Below the pieces are notes generated by a model, which saw only the letters and a program-made list of their open reading frames with translations, searched no databases and was not told the DNA's origin. Shown in pieces: positions 12,199-23,900 of a stretch of DNA of 64,000 bases; positions within the stretch are counted from its first letter, which is position 1, and each line of letters starts with the position of its first letter. The translations under genes were made by a program, and so were the position numbers. The stretch covers positions 1,674,001-1,738,000 of the forward strand of contig WWBZ02000040.1 of NCBI GenBank assembly GCA_011503125.2. The letters run 5' to 3'. The stretch is from Botryosphaeria dothidea (lineage: Eukaryota; Ascomycota; Dothideomycetes; Botryosphaeriales; Botryosphaeriaceae).

Positions 12199-13418
12199 AT
12201 GGCCGAGAAGACGCTCAAGCTCAACCCCAAGTACGACGACTATGACTTCCCCACCATTCCTCCGGACCCGCTTCCTGGCCACCCGGGCAACCTCACGCCC
12301 GAGCAGGAGAAGGCCGTTGACGACCTGCGCGCCGCCCTCGAGAAGGAGGGCTGCACTGAGCGCCTGGACACGTTGACAATGGTGAACAACCCACGCATGC
12401 CTCCCTCTGCGCTCTCTTCTGTTAACCCCGACCCAGCTCCGCTTTCTGCGCGCCCGCAAGTTCAACGTCGATCTCTCCAAGCAGATGTAAGCAGCTCTCT
12501 GTCTGTCCCGCCCTTGTGCGTCCAGCGCCCTGACATCATACCTGCAGGTTCCTCGACTGCGAGAAGTGGAGGAAAGAGTTCGGCGGCGGCGTCGACAACC
12601 TCGTCAGCACCTTCGAGTACACCGAGCGCGCCCAGGTCTTCCAGTACTACCCGCAATTCTACCACAAGACCGACAAGGTACGCCCACTCTGCACCCTCTC
12701 TGCACCCTCTCAATTGCCTCTGACTCCACGCTAGGATGGCCGCGTCGTGTACATTGAGCAGCTGGGCAAGGTCGACCTGAACGCCCTGTACAAGATCACC
12801 ACCCAAGACCGCATGCTCCAGAACCTGGTCGTCGAGTACGAGAAGGTCGCCGACCCGCGCCTGCCCGCCTGCTCGCGCAAGTCGGGCCACCTGCTCGAGA
12901 CTTGCTGCACCATCATGGACCTCAAGGGCGTCGGCATCTCCAAGGCCAGCTCGGTCTACGGCTACGTGCAGGCCGCCTCGGCCATCTCGCAGAACTACTA
13001 CCCGGAGCGCATGGGCAAGCTGTACATCATCAACGCCCCATGGGGCTTCTCGGGCATCTTCAGCGTCATCAAGCGCTTCCTCGATCCTGTCACCGTCAAC
13101 AAGATCCACGTGCTCGGCAGCGGCTACGAGAAGGAGCTGCTCGCCCAGGTCCCCAAGGAGAACCTGCCCAAGCAGTTTGGCGGCTCCTGCGAGTGCGAGG
13201 GCGGCTGCGAGTTCAGCGACCAGGGCCCGTGGCAGGACCCGGCCTTCACCAAGCCTCCCAAGTGGGCTGCCAAGAAGGACGCCGCTGCCATCCAGAACCC
13301 CGAGTCGCTGTCGGGTAGCGCTGGTGTCCCTGAGGGCGGCGCCGCTCCCGCTGCTCCTGCCGCTGATGCCGCCCCGGCTGCTGATGCGGCCAAGGAGACC
13401 GCGCCCGCTGCGCAGTAA
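12199..13418 (+). CDS. SEC14: Sec14-type phosphatidylinositol/phosphatidylcholine transfer protein (348 aa)
   Basis: Four exons: 12199-12381, 12437-12486, 12548-12677 and 12735-13418. The introns (55, 61 and 57 nt) fall inside the conserved region and all phases agree. Residues 1-61 form the CRAL-TRIO N-terminal helical part; the short exon 2 carries [17 protein letters not shown]. The lipid-binding CRAL-TRIO domain follows ([20 protein letters not shown], then [20 protein letters not shown] and [11 protein letters not shown]). This is the family that exchanges PI and PC and keeps Golgi lipid composition suitable for vesicle formation. Compared with yeast Sec14 (304 aa) it has an extra C-terminal tail of about 45 residues rich in alanine and proline. 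The ATG at 12199 has a good context and matches the usual N terminus. No defects are seen. Confidence 0.95.
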
Positions 13419-14504
13419 CAAGCTACATTTGGGCTTTTCTCCCCAGTCGTTGTTTCCTAGGGCGGTTGGTCAGTTATAGAATGAGAGGAGCGTGGGTGCC
13501 CTTTCCTCCTTTTTTTTGTTGATACATCTACATTTGGCTGCAGGCGCGTGAGGGTACGGTGTGAGGAACGGGGCGGGGTTGAGGTTGAAAGGTCAATGGC
13601 CAAAGGATCGGTTGGCTCTTGGATTCCTAAAATGCATTAGTAAAACGGCGAAGATGAGAGAGGAAGAAGTGCCATCGCGGTGTTGTGGAGAGCGAGTGTT
13701 TTCAGAACACAAATGAGCACAGACCGGAAAACAATCAAAGATAGATCTGTTCGAAAGCCGCTGTCTGAAGAAGACTTATTGCATAGCGATTCACCTCTCA
13801 TGCCTGGTGGTGACCGCCTTTGAGTGAAAAAGATACGCTCCTAAATTCGAGGAGCAAAAAAGTCGGAATGCACACTTCATGCAACTCCTATAAAACCCCC
13901 CTTTCGAACCCAGGTAGTTTTCCCCCCGGACCATTCGTCCTGGGTGGCCCAACAATTAGCCTATGTAAACTGCTTCTCATGTACTTTATGTTCACGTGCT
14001 CCAACACACGTTTCACGACGGGCGAGAGAGCTTGGGTCGCGTCTTAAGATGGCATCCTTGGAAAGTACCACGTATCGGTGCACCCCTCTGGCCAGAGCGG
14101 GTGGTTGTGAGAGTGTGGGCTCTCGACCGATACGGCAGGTCGGCTTGTTGGTGGTGGGTGTGTTTGGCTGCGGGGGTTTTAAGGGGAAGGCATGGCTGTG
14201 AGTTAGGGTCGGTGCTTCGTCTGGAGACTTGGGTGCGTGGTGAGAGATGGTGAATAGGAGGGAGGTCAGTGTAGGTAGTGAGAACATGGCTTCTCCTGCC
14301 GAGTCTCTCTGGAGAAAAAGAGTATCTACGGCCACGCGTTCTGTGAATGGGGACGACGATAGTGTGCACCTCCACGTCGTCAAGGGTTACGGCAGTCTTG
14401 AGAAAAATGGCCTGTCTATTATGTACTATATTAACGAATTTCTACTGGTGATACATATCTCACTGACCAAAGCTCCGTCAAGTCTATCGCCGTCATCAGT
14501 CTGT
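13419..14504. other. Intergenic between convergent 3' ends
   Basis: This 1.1-kb spacer separates SEC14 (+) and the C-x2-C-x10-H protein gene (-). No coding pattern, tRNA or structured RNA is apparent. A possible T-loop-like word near 13900 on the minus strand has no partner stems. Confidence 0.6.
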
Positions 14505-15431
14505 TCATCCACCCCCTCTCATCTTTATTAGCGTTCCGTCTTCTTTCATTCTCGTCAGTCTCCCGTCCTCCTTATCCCCTGCAGGCGCGCCACCGCTGCC
14601 AGGAAGACCGTCATAACACCTGCACTTGAAGCGCCGCACCACCCTCCCTCGCTCGTCCAGTTCATCATCCTCCTCAATCCAGCATCTGCACCCAGACTTG
14701 GGCGTATTATAGAAAGACGGGATGGAGCCATCATCACTCTCATCGTCCAGGGCGTCTCCATCGATGCCCTCGTCATCCCCATCAACGTCGGTGGCATCTC
14801 CTTCCTCGGCGCCCGCGGGTGCGCCTTCTCCGTCCGCCACTTGTCCCGCTTTCCAGACGGGCAGCCGCTCAACGACCGGCTCCGGCGGGCGAGAGCAAAG
14901 CGCGCGCCATCTCTCGACAACCGCGCCATCCGTCGCAGGCGGACGCGGGCACCAGGGCTCAGACGTGCACGAGGAGAGCGAGCGCCAGTCGTGGTCCTCC
15001 TCGTCCCCCTCCCCCTCCCCCTCCCCCTCGTCCTTCTCCTCCTTCTCCTGCTCCTCCTCCTGCACAAGATGCAGACTGCCGACATGGCCGTTGATAGGCA
15101 GCAGCGCCGCCGGGTTGACGTGGAGGAAGGTTTCGGGGGGGAAGAAGCCGTTGCACGTTCCGCACGGAACGAGGTCTTCGAAGCGCCTGGTCGAGGCGGG
15201 GGCTTCGAGGCGGCCGTTGCGGACGTGCCAGTACGTTTTCCAGGGGTAGAAGGCGCGGCAGACGCGGCACCAGATCATGCGTTGGCCGCGGAGATAGGGA
15301 AGCAATGCTGGATGGTTGGGTGGTTGTTGGAGTTGTTGGAGTTGGTGGTTGTTGTGGATGTATGACGAGGGGCTGGCTGGTTGGTTGTTGGGAAGCCATT
15401 GATAGTTATCAAGTGGTAACTGATAGCTCAT
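14505..15431 (-). CDS. Unrecognised protein with two tandem C-x2-C-x10-H motifs (308 aa)
   Basis: This is a single uninterrupted exon starting at ATG 15431. I do not recognise the family. Residues 1-45 are Gln/Asn/Pro-rich. Two similar modules follow, 35 residues apart: C55-x2-C58-x10-H69 (CRVCRAFYPWKTYWHV) and C90-x2-C93-x10-H104 (CGTCNGFFPPETFLHV). They share Cys, Cys, Phe, Pro, Thr, aromatic and His positions, suggesting a duplicated small metal-binding unit. Residues about 125-145 are an acidic Glu/Gly tract encoded by a hexanucleotide repeat. After a second acidic region come two CRC triplets (GCRCW and KCRCYDG) about 25 residues apart. A TATAAAAG lies at 15541-15534, 103 nt before the ATG, which supports a real promoter. 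Zinc binding is inference. Confidence 0.62.
   Translation of the reverse strand: MSYQLPLDNYQWLPNNQPASPSSYIHNNHQLQQLQQPPNHPALLPYLRGQRMIWCRVCRAFYPWKTYWHVRNGRLEAPASTRRFEDLVPCGTCNGFFPPETFLHVNPAALLPINGHVGSLHLVQEEEQEKEEKDEGEGEGEGDEEDHDWRSLSSCTSEPWCPRPPATDGAVVERWRALCSRPPEPVVERLPVWKAGQVADGEGAPAGAEEGDATDVDGDDEGIDGDALDDESDDGSIPSFYNTPKSGCRCWIEEDDELDERGRVVRRFKCRCYDGLPGSGGAPAGDKEDGRLTRMKEDGTLIKMRGGG
15004..15029. repeat. In-frame hexanucleotide repeat, coding strand (GAGGGG)n
   Basis: On the coding (minus) strand GAGGGG is repeated about four times and encodes alternating Glu and Gly in the CCH-motif protein. Repeat-length change would alter the acidic tract without frameshift. The runs of four or five G at regular spacing could also form a G-quadruplex. 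Confidence 0.7.
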
Positions 15432-15533
15432 GGTTGGAGATCGAGTGCTCGACTTGGTGACTGATTATTACTGGAAGCTTGCTTTGACTAGAGAATGAGA
15501 GCGATGGGAAACCGGTGGAGGAATGTCTGGGAC

Positions 15534-15541
15534 CTTTTATA
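15534..15541 (-). promoter_or_regulatory. TATA box of the CCH-motif gene
   Basis: The minus strand reads TATAAAAG at 15541-15534, 103 nt upstream of the ATG at 15431, and the intervening leader is pyrimidine-rich. Position and sequence are as expected for a fungal core promoter. A clear TATA box often marks regulated rather than housekeeping genes. Confidence 0.6.
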
Positions 15542-16793
15542 CAGTCGGCGGTGCTGGCAGTTCTGACGGTGGGGACAGACAGATTGCGGCCTGACTACAC
15601 AGTACTAGAGAACTTGAGCGGACGGACGTAGAAACTTGGGTTCTGACCATATCCAAATTTGGTACATAGCATTTGTGGACGAGACTTCTGCCCAGCTACG
15701 CTCTCAATGACGCAAGAGTTCCCTGAACGAGAACCCCTCTTTCTCGACACCACGCTCGAGATAATGGGATACGGCATACCAATCAGCTAGTCAGACATGT
15801 CCCATCTTCGCATTTATGCAGGAGACTGGCACTATATGCAGTGAGTGTTATTTAGCAAGGGCCGACATACCGAACGAATGTATGGCGTTGATCGGTGATG
15901 AGTAAGTAGAAGCTCAGACCGCAGCTTTGATCAGCGTTATAACTGAGTATACATGGATCGCAAGGGTACTCGGCAGGGTCTGCTCCGTACCAGAGGTGGC
16001 AGTGATGCTAAAGTATGGTTCCGAAATACACAGCCAAGGCTCCCGAAGATCGCGCGAGCCGGTGCTGAAGCACCATAGTGAAAGGGCCTCGTTTATTATT
16101 TATTGCGAGTCTGTTTAAGATGTATCAGGGTAGAAGCAAAGCGGCAGTCAAGAACTGCTATCGCCGTCAGTAGAGCCTGGAAAGTGACAGCAAATCCTCA
16201 TAAGATAAAAGGCGAGAAACTTGGTCGGACAAAAAGCGCTCCAAGCAAATGTGACGTGGATACCTGAAGAAAACTTTGAGCCAATTGTCTATCGTTCAAG
16301 CATCTCGACATCGCCGGTGCCGCCGTAGGCCTGCCCACGGTAGCACGCGCGAAAGTGTTTTTCGAACTACCTCTCTCCGCCAAAAATTCGTCCGACGATT
16401 ATGGCCACAGGCAAGGTATCATCGTTTCTGCCCCTCCAGAGATCCACCTAACCCTGAATTCTTCATGCATACCATAGTGACATGAAACCATGAAAGACAA
16501 GAGCACCCTCCCAATCCTTCCGTTTTTAGAGGATTCCCATCCATGCGCTACTCGTTCGTCGTGACATATAACATGGTGAATGAATAACGGAATATCATAG
16601 ACGTGAAAGGGATATAATTACGTTCAGAAGAGAAGTGGAAAAAAGGACTCGTTACCATCCATCGTACATCAATAACTTCGAGGGGGAATTATGCATGAAA
16701 CAAGGAAAAAGAGACTCAACGATTAACGAAGAAGCAAAAAACATAGCGAAGAAGCAGGATTACTCTTTTGCCGCCCGGGTCTGCTCCTCGGAA
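15542..16793. other. Intergenic, no supported gene
   Basis: This is the upstream region of the CCH-motif gene and 3' flank of the four-span membrane protein gene (both minus strand). No coding or RNA gene signal was found. Base composition is AT-richer than the surrounding genes. Confidence 0.6.
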
Positions 16794-17504
16794 TCAGTAT
16801 TCGTACTGATTCTGGTTGACCATGGACGCCATAACCATCATCCACACGAGGGAGACGGTGCCGATAATCCAGAAAGCGAACGTAGCCTGCCACTGCGCGC
16901 CTACATTCCCACCCCAAATTAGCATTTGATCCGCAAAGAACCACCAGTCTGATGTCTTGGGGAGAAAAACTTACAAATGCTATCCTGCTCCAACCACGCC
17001 AGCGTATTGACGCTGGGCCCGAACTGCTCATTATTATCCACGTACCGCTGACATCTGGCGTTGACATCAGACCCGGAGCCGAACATCTGGATGCCCGTCT
17101 CGATGATGCCGGTGATGAAGAGCACGATGAGGATGAAGCTGCCGATCATCATGACGCCGGGCAGCAGGCGGCGATTGGCGATCAGGATGACTTCGATGAG
17201 GATGAACAGGACGAGCAGGCTGCCGACAGTGATGCCAAAGGGGAAGAGCCTGTCCCGCAATCAGTAACAAATACGAACACTTTCGCATTTCGGTCACTCG
17301 AAGGGAAAAAGGACGTCAGCAGGGAGTTTCTTACCAAGGAATGCCCACGCGGAACCGATTCTGAATGGTGATGAATGTCGAGTACACGCCGATCAGCAGG
17401 CCGGCGGTGGCCAGCATGATGATGGTCCAGATGTTGAGCTGCACGTCTGGCCAGTAGTACTTCTCGCGCACCACGACGGCGCGGTCGACCACCGAGCGAG
17501 CCAT
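16794..17504 (-). CDS. Four-span fungal membrane protein (183 aa)
   Basis: Three exons: 17504-17335, 17249-16975 and 16900-16794, with introns of 85 and 74 nt and consistent phases. Four hydrophobic segments are evident: IWTIIMLATAGLLIGVYSTF (residues about 26-45), FGITVGSLLVLFILIEVILI, VMMIGSFILIVLFITGIIET, and FAFWIIGTVSLVWMMVMASM near the C terminus. The N terminus (REKYYWPDVQLN) is soluble. The loop between helices 3 and 4 contains two cysteines (ARCQRYV and SICAQW) that could form a disulfide. The layout recalls small tetraspan families and proteins seen across Pezizomycotina, but I cannot give a function. The start at 17504 is the only ATG joining the frame. The short conserved exons make this a confident gene with unknown role. 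Confidence 0.8.
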
Positions 17505-18616
17505 CTTGTCCTCTCTCGAGTGGTTTCAACTTCTTCTGGATTCAATTCCTCCCGTACTGCCGTGTGCGCCGCAATCTCTCCCAAAACACGGTTGCTTCGG
17601 TATTACCGACGCGCCGCGGACAATGACGGTGCTTTCCGTCTTCTTGCTTTGCGCCTCCGCTGTTCCGGCCCTCCTACGACCAATTGCTGGGGTATTTCTC
17701 TTGCGCGCGGTTTCTCTGTGTCCGCTGCCTCCAGTGCTTGCACCGTCAAACTGCCCAGAAGTATGCGCTGCCTTGCGCTCGCGTTGCGCCCCACCAGGTG
17801 GTGGTAGCCTAACTGCCGATCCGGGAACTTGTAGAGCGCGAGCGCGAAGGAGTAGTCGGCTCTGCCGCGGGAATGAATCGCAAGCGCCGAATATCGCAGT
17901 GAGCCGGCTGGAATCGCGGGAGCAGGTCTGTCTCTGCAAAAGTTGCGGCGAAGCGCGGAGGGCTTAAGGAAGCGTGCGGCAGGTAGCAAGGCTGGCTGGT
18001 TGGCTGGCTGGCTGGGCTGGGACTGGAGCCGGGTCGTCGGGTGCGATGGAAGCGAGTGGATTGCGTCGGAGGCGGAAGCGCGCCGGGTATTGCTGAGAGA
18101 GCTCAGGGTGGAGCTTCTTTTCTCCCGCCGCCGCTGACCGGGGGCTGTGAATGAGCGATTGCCGGGAGCACGAGGTCGAGAGCAGTGTTTTCGCAAGGTT
18201 GCGACGAGTGCAGAACGGGGCGTGGGGCGACGGAGAGGCCAGACGTGTGGTTGTTTCGATGGATGGCCGTGTGCTGGTGGCTGGCGGGCATGGCTGGTCA
18301 GCAAGCTAGCAGCCCACGCACCGAGGCCTGATGGACCATCCGGCGCCCGAGCTGGCCATCCTTGCAATCGAGATTGAGCAGACTTGCATGCATCCAGTAT
18401 TTGCTTGGCCGTGTCTGCGTGCTGTTGGCCGTGATTTGCCTGTGCCATCGTCGCCCGCCTCCGCACCTCCGCGGCCAAGCTTTCGCTGATCGCCCAACGG
18501 CTCCGATCAATGCCCCACCAATCCCGGCGAGCATCGTCATGGAAAAGAAATACAGCGCTCTATTAGCTATTACAATCGTCTATGCCGAGCCAAACTATAC
18601 ATTTAATACATGGCTC
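17505..18616. other. Intergenic, no supported gene
   Basis: This lies between the start of the tetraspan gene and the 3' end of LCB1 (both minus). It holds low-complexity GGCTGGTT/GGCTGG runs near 17990-18020. A 291-codon minus-strand open frame (17603-18478) is rich in Arg, Ala and Ser and has no domain or junctions, so I leave it out. Confidence 0.55.
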
Positions 18617-20381
18617 TCATCGCTTCTTCGTCATGATCTTGGTGACTGCGTGTCTGATGACGACGCCCGCCTTCTCAATCTCCTTCTTCGACAGGCCCGC
18701 CGTCACGCACACCTTGAGCGCCGGCTGCGGCAGCCACGGCTTCTCGTTCGATCCCACCGCTGCCGGCATCGCCTTCAGCCGCGTGATCAACACCCCGTTA
18801 GATAGACACTGCAGCCAAGAGAGTTAGTGAGGTCCGCCAATGCTCGCTGTGCGTGAATCACATACCTCGTCGACCACCTCCTGAAGCAAGAACTCCTGGT
18901 CCTCCGGGCTCAGCCTCTTCTTCTCCACAACCTCCGGCTTCAGAGCCAACAGCATCATGGGGTTCTCCGGCGTGCTCGAGCACAGCACCCAATCGCTGCG
19001 TGGGTCGAGCTGCGCGCGCATCGACTTAATGTTCTCCCGCAGGTTCGTCAGCAGCTCCGGGTTCTCCTGCAGCATCCCGATCGTCTCGCTGGCCGTTGTC
19101 GACAGGATAGCCGGCAGAGCTGCCGAGAAGGTGTACGCCGCGGCGGAGATACGCTGGTGCTCCACCACCTCGTCCGAGCCGGCGCAGAAACCACCGCCTG
19201 CACACAAGGGACCGGCCAGCGAACCGATGATCATGTCAATTTCAGTAGCATCCACGTTCTGATGCTCTGAGAGGCCGCGACCGGTGCGTCCGAGAACTCC
19301 GTAAGACCAGGTCTCGTCGAGGATGAGGCGGAACTTGTACTTGAGCTTGAGTTCGATCTGCAAAAGTTTCTTGTCAGCCCGATACCCCCAATGATATCTT
19401 AGACAAATAAAAGTATGTACCAGCTTGGGCAAATCAGCCATATCGCCAAAATTCTCAAACAATCCTTCCGTGATGATGAACCGCCTGGTCAGCGGCTTCC
19501 TCGCCTGCTCCTTGACCGTCTTCGCCAGTACTTTCTGTAGGTCCTCCATATCGTTGTGCTCGAACCAGCGCACCGTGCTGCGCGAGATCTGGATGCCCTT
19601 GCGGATCGCAAAATTGACGCCCTTGTCCGCCACGATGATGTCGCCGCGCTTCGAGAAGGCCGGGATCACGCTCGAGATGGTCGAGAAGGCCTGCGCGTAC
19701 ACGATGCACGCCGGAACGCCCAGGTGTGCTGCGATGTCCGCCTCCGTCTTCATGTGCACATCCTGCGTGCCGTAGAAGCCCGGCGGCCCGCATGGCCCCA
19801 CGCCGTACGTGCGCAGCGTCGACACCGCCTTCTCCTTGAGCGTTTCGTTGGCGAGAAAGTTGTGGAAGTTGTACGACGCGAGGTTCGTGACCGTTCGACC
19901 GTTGGAGAGTTTCGTCTTGGGTCCGGATGGCCTGGTACAGGGCAGGCGGTTCAGCGGCGTGCGTACCATGGAAAAAGCGGACAAGAACTTACCCAACAAT
20001 GACAGGTCGCTTCTCATTCTCAAGCTCCTCAAGCGCCGTCTGGGGCGCTACCAGGGGCTCTGGCGACCAGTCATCCACGAGCTCGTCAATTTCCTGTCGA
20101 CCTTCGAGTTAATTCTTTCTGCCTAGTGCCAATTTGAAGATATAGAGCCGTACATCTTCCGTCAACACGACTTTCTGCTTTTGTGTCGAGTATTTCGGCG
20201 CAAGGAGGTAGCGGACGGCGAACAGGAACAGGAAGAGCTCGATGGCGGATCGCACCGGGTCGTTCTGGTATGAGGACTTAATGTAGCGTAGGATAATGGC
20301 CGAGCCCGGGAGCTTGTGGAATTGAGTCTGCGCATCGTTGATCAGCCCCAAGGCCGATCGCTGTAACTCGTGTAAATCCAT
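18617..20381 (-). CDS. LCB1: Serine palmitoyltransferase subunit 1 (507 aa)
   Basis: Five exons: 20381-20154, 20093-19993, 19931-19421, 19357-18866 and 18808-18617, with introns of 60, 61, 63 and 57 nt. The protein is the LCB1 subunit of serine palmitoyltransferase, which with LCB2 condenses serine and palmitoyl-CoA in the ER to start sphingolipid synthesis. A membrane anchor (AIELFLFLFAVRYLLAP) lies near residue 55. The PLP-fold type I aminotransferase domain contains the conserved LRTYGVGPCGPPGFYGTQD motif, whose Cys corresponds to the residue altered in human SPTLC1 neuropathy. As expected for LCB1, the lysine-bearing PLP motif of LCB2 is absent (IIGSLAGPLCAGGGFCAG instead). The first ATG that begins a conserved N terminus is 20381; an upstream in-frame GTG is not a start. 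The first intron is a multiple of three but contains TAA, so its retention would truncate the protein. Confidence 0.95.
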
Positions 20382-20949
20382 GCTGCGTGGTTGTCGCTGC
20401 GTTGGAGCGTCAGCCACGGCGGAACCGTAGGCAATTTACTTAGGGAGTCAGGTACACCGACGCACCGCGCCCTGATCAGCCTTGCACGTGACTCTCTCAG
20501 ATCCTCCACGCCCTGGCCACCACTCCCTCTCAGCGCATTGATAAAGCAGCATTCTTGAACAAATTACTCACTTGCACATTCTCGCTGGGACATGGATGAT
20601 CTGCAAGATCACGGTGTTTTTGAAGACGCAATTAGCAACCAACAGCATACGTTCACTATCTAAAATAAAACCCTAAGCCAAATCCACTCCCTATGCTTTG
20701 TTGTTATGTGCAAAGCGCCCAGCCTTGCAAAGGCCAGACCAATCGAAAGAGAAAAGAGGAAAAAAAAAAGTTTCTATCCCGCCTGGGCCCCCAACTTTAA
20801 GGAAATGCATGATTGCCAAAGCAGAAGATTACAGTCATTACGTTAGCTGTGATGCAGCGTCATGCTTCGAATTGTTGTACAGGAGGGACGTCGCTAAAAC
20901 CCGGAAAGCGCCGCCACGAAAATGCATTTCCAATACGTGCCGAATCCAC
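20382..20949. other. Intergenic, LCB1 promoter / FKS1 3' flank
   Basis: This 570-bp spacer separates two minus-strand genes, and I see nothing coding in it. The LCB1-proximal half is the promoter. The FKS1-proximal half has A-rich runs near 20760, consistent with 3' untranslated sequence. Confidence 0.6.
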
Positions 20950-23900
20950 TTAATAGGCGCGCGCCAGCATGAGACGCTTGGATGATCCCGATGTCGAGGC
21001 CGCGTCGCCAGTGGCTGCCGCACCGCCTGCCGCACCGGTACCCGTCTCCGAAGTGCCCTTGGTATCGTTGTTATTGAGGCCCGTGGGCTGAACCAGGTCC
21101 ATGGGAAGCGACGGCAGGTTCGTAAGGAACCTACTGGCAACCAAGGGACCGGCGATGAGCAGAACGAAGATCAAGAGCAAGAAGAAGTAGAGAATCGCGT
21201 AGCGGATAACACGGCGCTTGCGAAGCTTGGTCTGCTTCAGAGAATAGATGGGCGGGCGGATTTGACGACTAATGAAAAGTTAGTAGGAGCAGCGCGGTGT
21301 CAGTGTGGCATGTGACGTACCTTGGGCGGAGCCAGAAGAGCATAATCGAGTGCAGCTTGTCGACGTATGGAATGCAGAGGACGGGCAACATGACGAAGAG
21401 AAGGAGGTGGCCCAGACAGAAGTCACCAGCGAACATTCCCAGTTCGGTAATCTTGCAAAGGAATTCACGGCCAGGCTGCGACAGAGTGTGCCATCCCATA
21501 GTGTACCACTTACCGGTCCACCAGGCGATGTTGGCAGTGTCGGACTTGAACTCACGAGTGAGCGCCAGAGCAATGATGAGCTTGTAGAACCAGCGCTGGA
21601 TAGCAGCCATTGCGATAAGACCGGAGAGAGCCTTGGAAAAGCTCCAACCTTCCAAGAAGAACATGACCTCGAAGAAGGCGATGATACCAACGACAGCAAT
21701 GGCGTGGGCAATCGCAGCCAGGACAGCACCGAACTTCTTGCAGCACATGCTTAGGATAGGACCCATACAACAGGCCATGCCGAAGAACATGCCGGCAACA
21801 CCAGCGTTGATAGCGACGGGACCGAAGGCGCAGAGGCACAGGCGAATGATCGAGTTGGTAGCCTTGGGAGTGTCGGTACCATTCTTCTGCTCAGCGTCCT
21901 TGACACCAGTCTGGGCGTTGATGTAGAGGTAAGGAATACCAGTAATAGCGACGAGAACCAACGGGCCGATGATTTCGCTCCAGAAGATGTTCGTGAACTT
22001 GGCGCGGGGAACATCTCCAGAGAGCTTCGAAGACGGGTCACCAAGGGCCTTCCTCTTGAAACCAGTGATACGGGTTCTGGACAGACGGCAGTAACCAATC
22101 CAAGAAGCACTGTGCGAGCGGGTGTTGCCACGAGAGAGCCACCTGAGGTACTCGCGGTAGTCGATGAAGAAGTCGTCCCAAGAGAACTGGTGGGGGTTGA
22201 AGATGAACGGGGAAACGCAGAGAGCGAGCAGGGAGACCCAGAAGTAAACACACCAGGCATCCCAAATCGTGATCGTGGCAAACAGCAGCATCATCAGCGA
22301 CCTAGCACCCAGGTAGATCGAAGGACCCGCAAATCTGGAGTACAAGATACCAAAGGGAATACGCGCAGTGGCGAAACCACGACCAGTACCGATGTAGCGG
22401 GCACCACCGAACGACAAGTTGGTGTAGAGCGCATTGGCATAAATCTGACAGACGAAGACCTCGAACATGGGCGACAACGAGGAGAAGTGCTTTGCGAGAC
22501 GAGTAGCCGCACGCCAAGCGCCACGCTCGGTGAGCTCCTGAACGGTGAGGGGAATGAAGGCGATGATAATGACGATGAAAATGGAGACGACGCAACGAGT
22601 GACCCAGTCGAAAACAGGCTCCAAGTTGGCGCAACCAGTGGGGTAAAGCGGGTCGGTGATGGGCTTGTTCTTGTCGTACTTGCAGACAATCGTCTCGTGG
22701 TGCAAGGCACCCAAGTGGAGAACCGTGAACATGAAGAACTGCACCGACAACATAATGAACAAGTTATTGATGTGGAAACCCGGGTGAGCGTAGTAGAACG
22801 AGAGGAAGCGGTCGAGAGGCAACTGAGTTCCCAAGTAGTAGTACTCGCGAGAAAGCATCTGCTCACCCATACCAGTACCGATCTTGGTTGTGAAGTTGAG
22901 AATGGAACCAAAACCCAAATCACGACCCTTACCGCACTGGTAGTACTCGCAATGCTTGATCCTACCACCGCGCAGAAGAGCACGCATACCGGCGTAAATA
23001 TCCTCGTTCAGGTGCAGACCCTTCTGGGCGTTGGAGACACCACCACGAGTACACATGAAGATACCGTTCAGGAAATCAGGGTGACCATAGTGGAGCTTGC
23101 CACCAATCTGAGCGAGTGTACGAGCGAACATAGTACCGAACGTCTGTTCCTTTCCGGCCGCGACGTCACCAAGGATACCGATGTTCTCCGAGAAAATGTA
23201 CTCGCGAGCACCAAGAATGGCGACGGGGTTGAAGCTCGTGGGCGGGAGACCGGGAGTGTAAGGCGAGACGTTGTCAGTGGTCATCTCCTCGAACTCAGCC
23301 AAGACACTGCGAATCTTAAGACACTCCTCCAGGTAGTTGTCCTGGTTAGCGTCGACCAGCTGGATATACTCGCCACGGTAGAAGATAACAGCGTGGTTCT
23401 GGTTGTCCGACTTTCCGTCACCAAGAATGGGGTTGCCAGAAAGCTGGATGCGGAACTTGGGACGACGCATGCCGTTCTCCATCATCTCAGAGTGACCATC
23501 GATAAGAGCAGAGTAGATGCGGGGGTCCTCGCCCTCGTTGGCCGGAGGCTCCTCGTCGAGATAGGCAATCTGGAGATCAGGGTAGGCACGGAGAAGGAAC
23601 TCAGTGTTCTCTCTCTCTTCCTTCGTGAACTTGGCGTAACGCTGCATAGAGACGCAGATCTTGTACTTGCGACGGGCCATGCGCTCAAGCTCGCGCTCAA
23701 GCTTGTCGGAGTTGCCACCGAACATCTGGACGACCTCAGGGTTCTCAACACGGTAGAGAAGCTTGATGGCACGGCTGTAGTTCATGAAACCAGAGATCGT
23801 GCGGTACAGAGTTTGCGAACGAAGCGAAGCCCAGATACGAGTGCGCAGAGTGTATTCAGGAGCGGCCGACTTGAAACCAATGCAGTAGAAGGGCAGGTCA

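Noticed and set aside
12462..13421. A 319-codon minus-strand frame antisense to SEC14
   Set aside because: It crosses SEC14 introns and exons alike and has low-complexity Gly/Leu/Ala content. It is a shadow frame.
13880..13960. T-loop-like word suggesting a tRNA on the minus strand
   Set aside because: No acceptor, D or anticodon stems can be formed around it.
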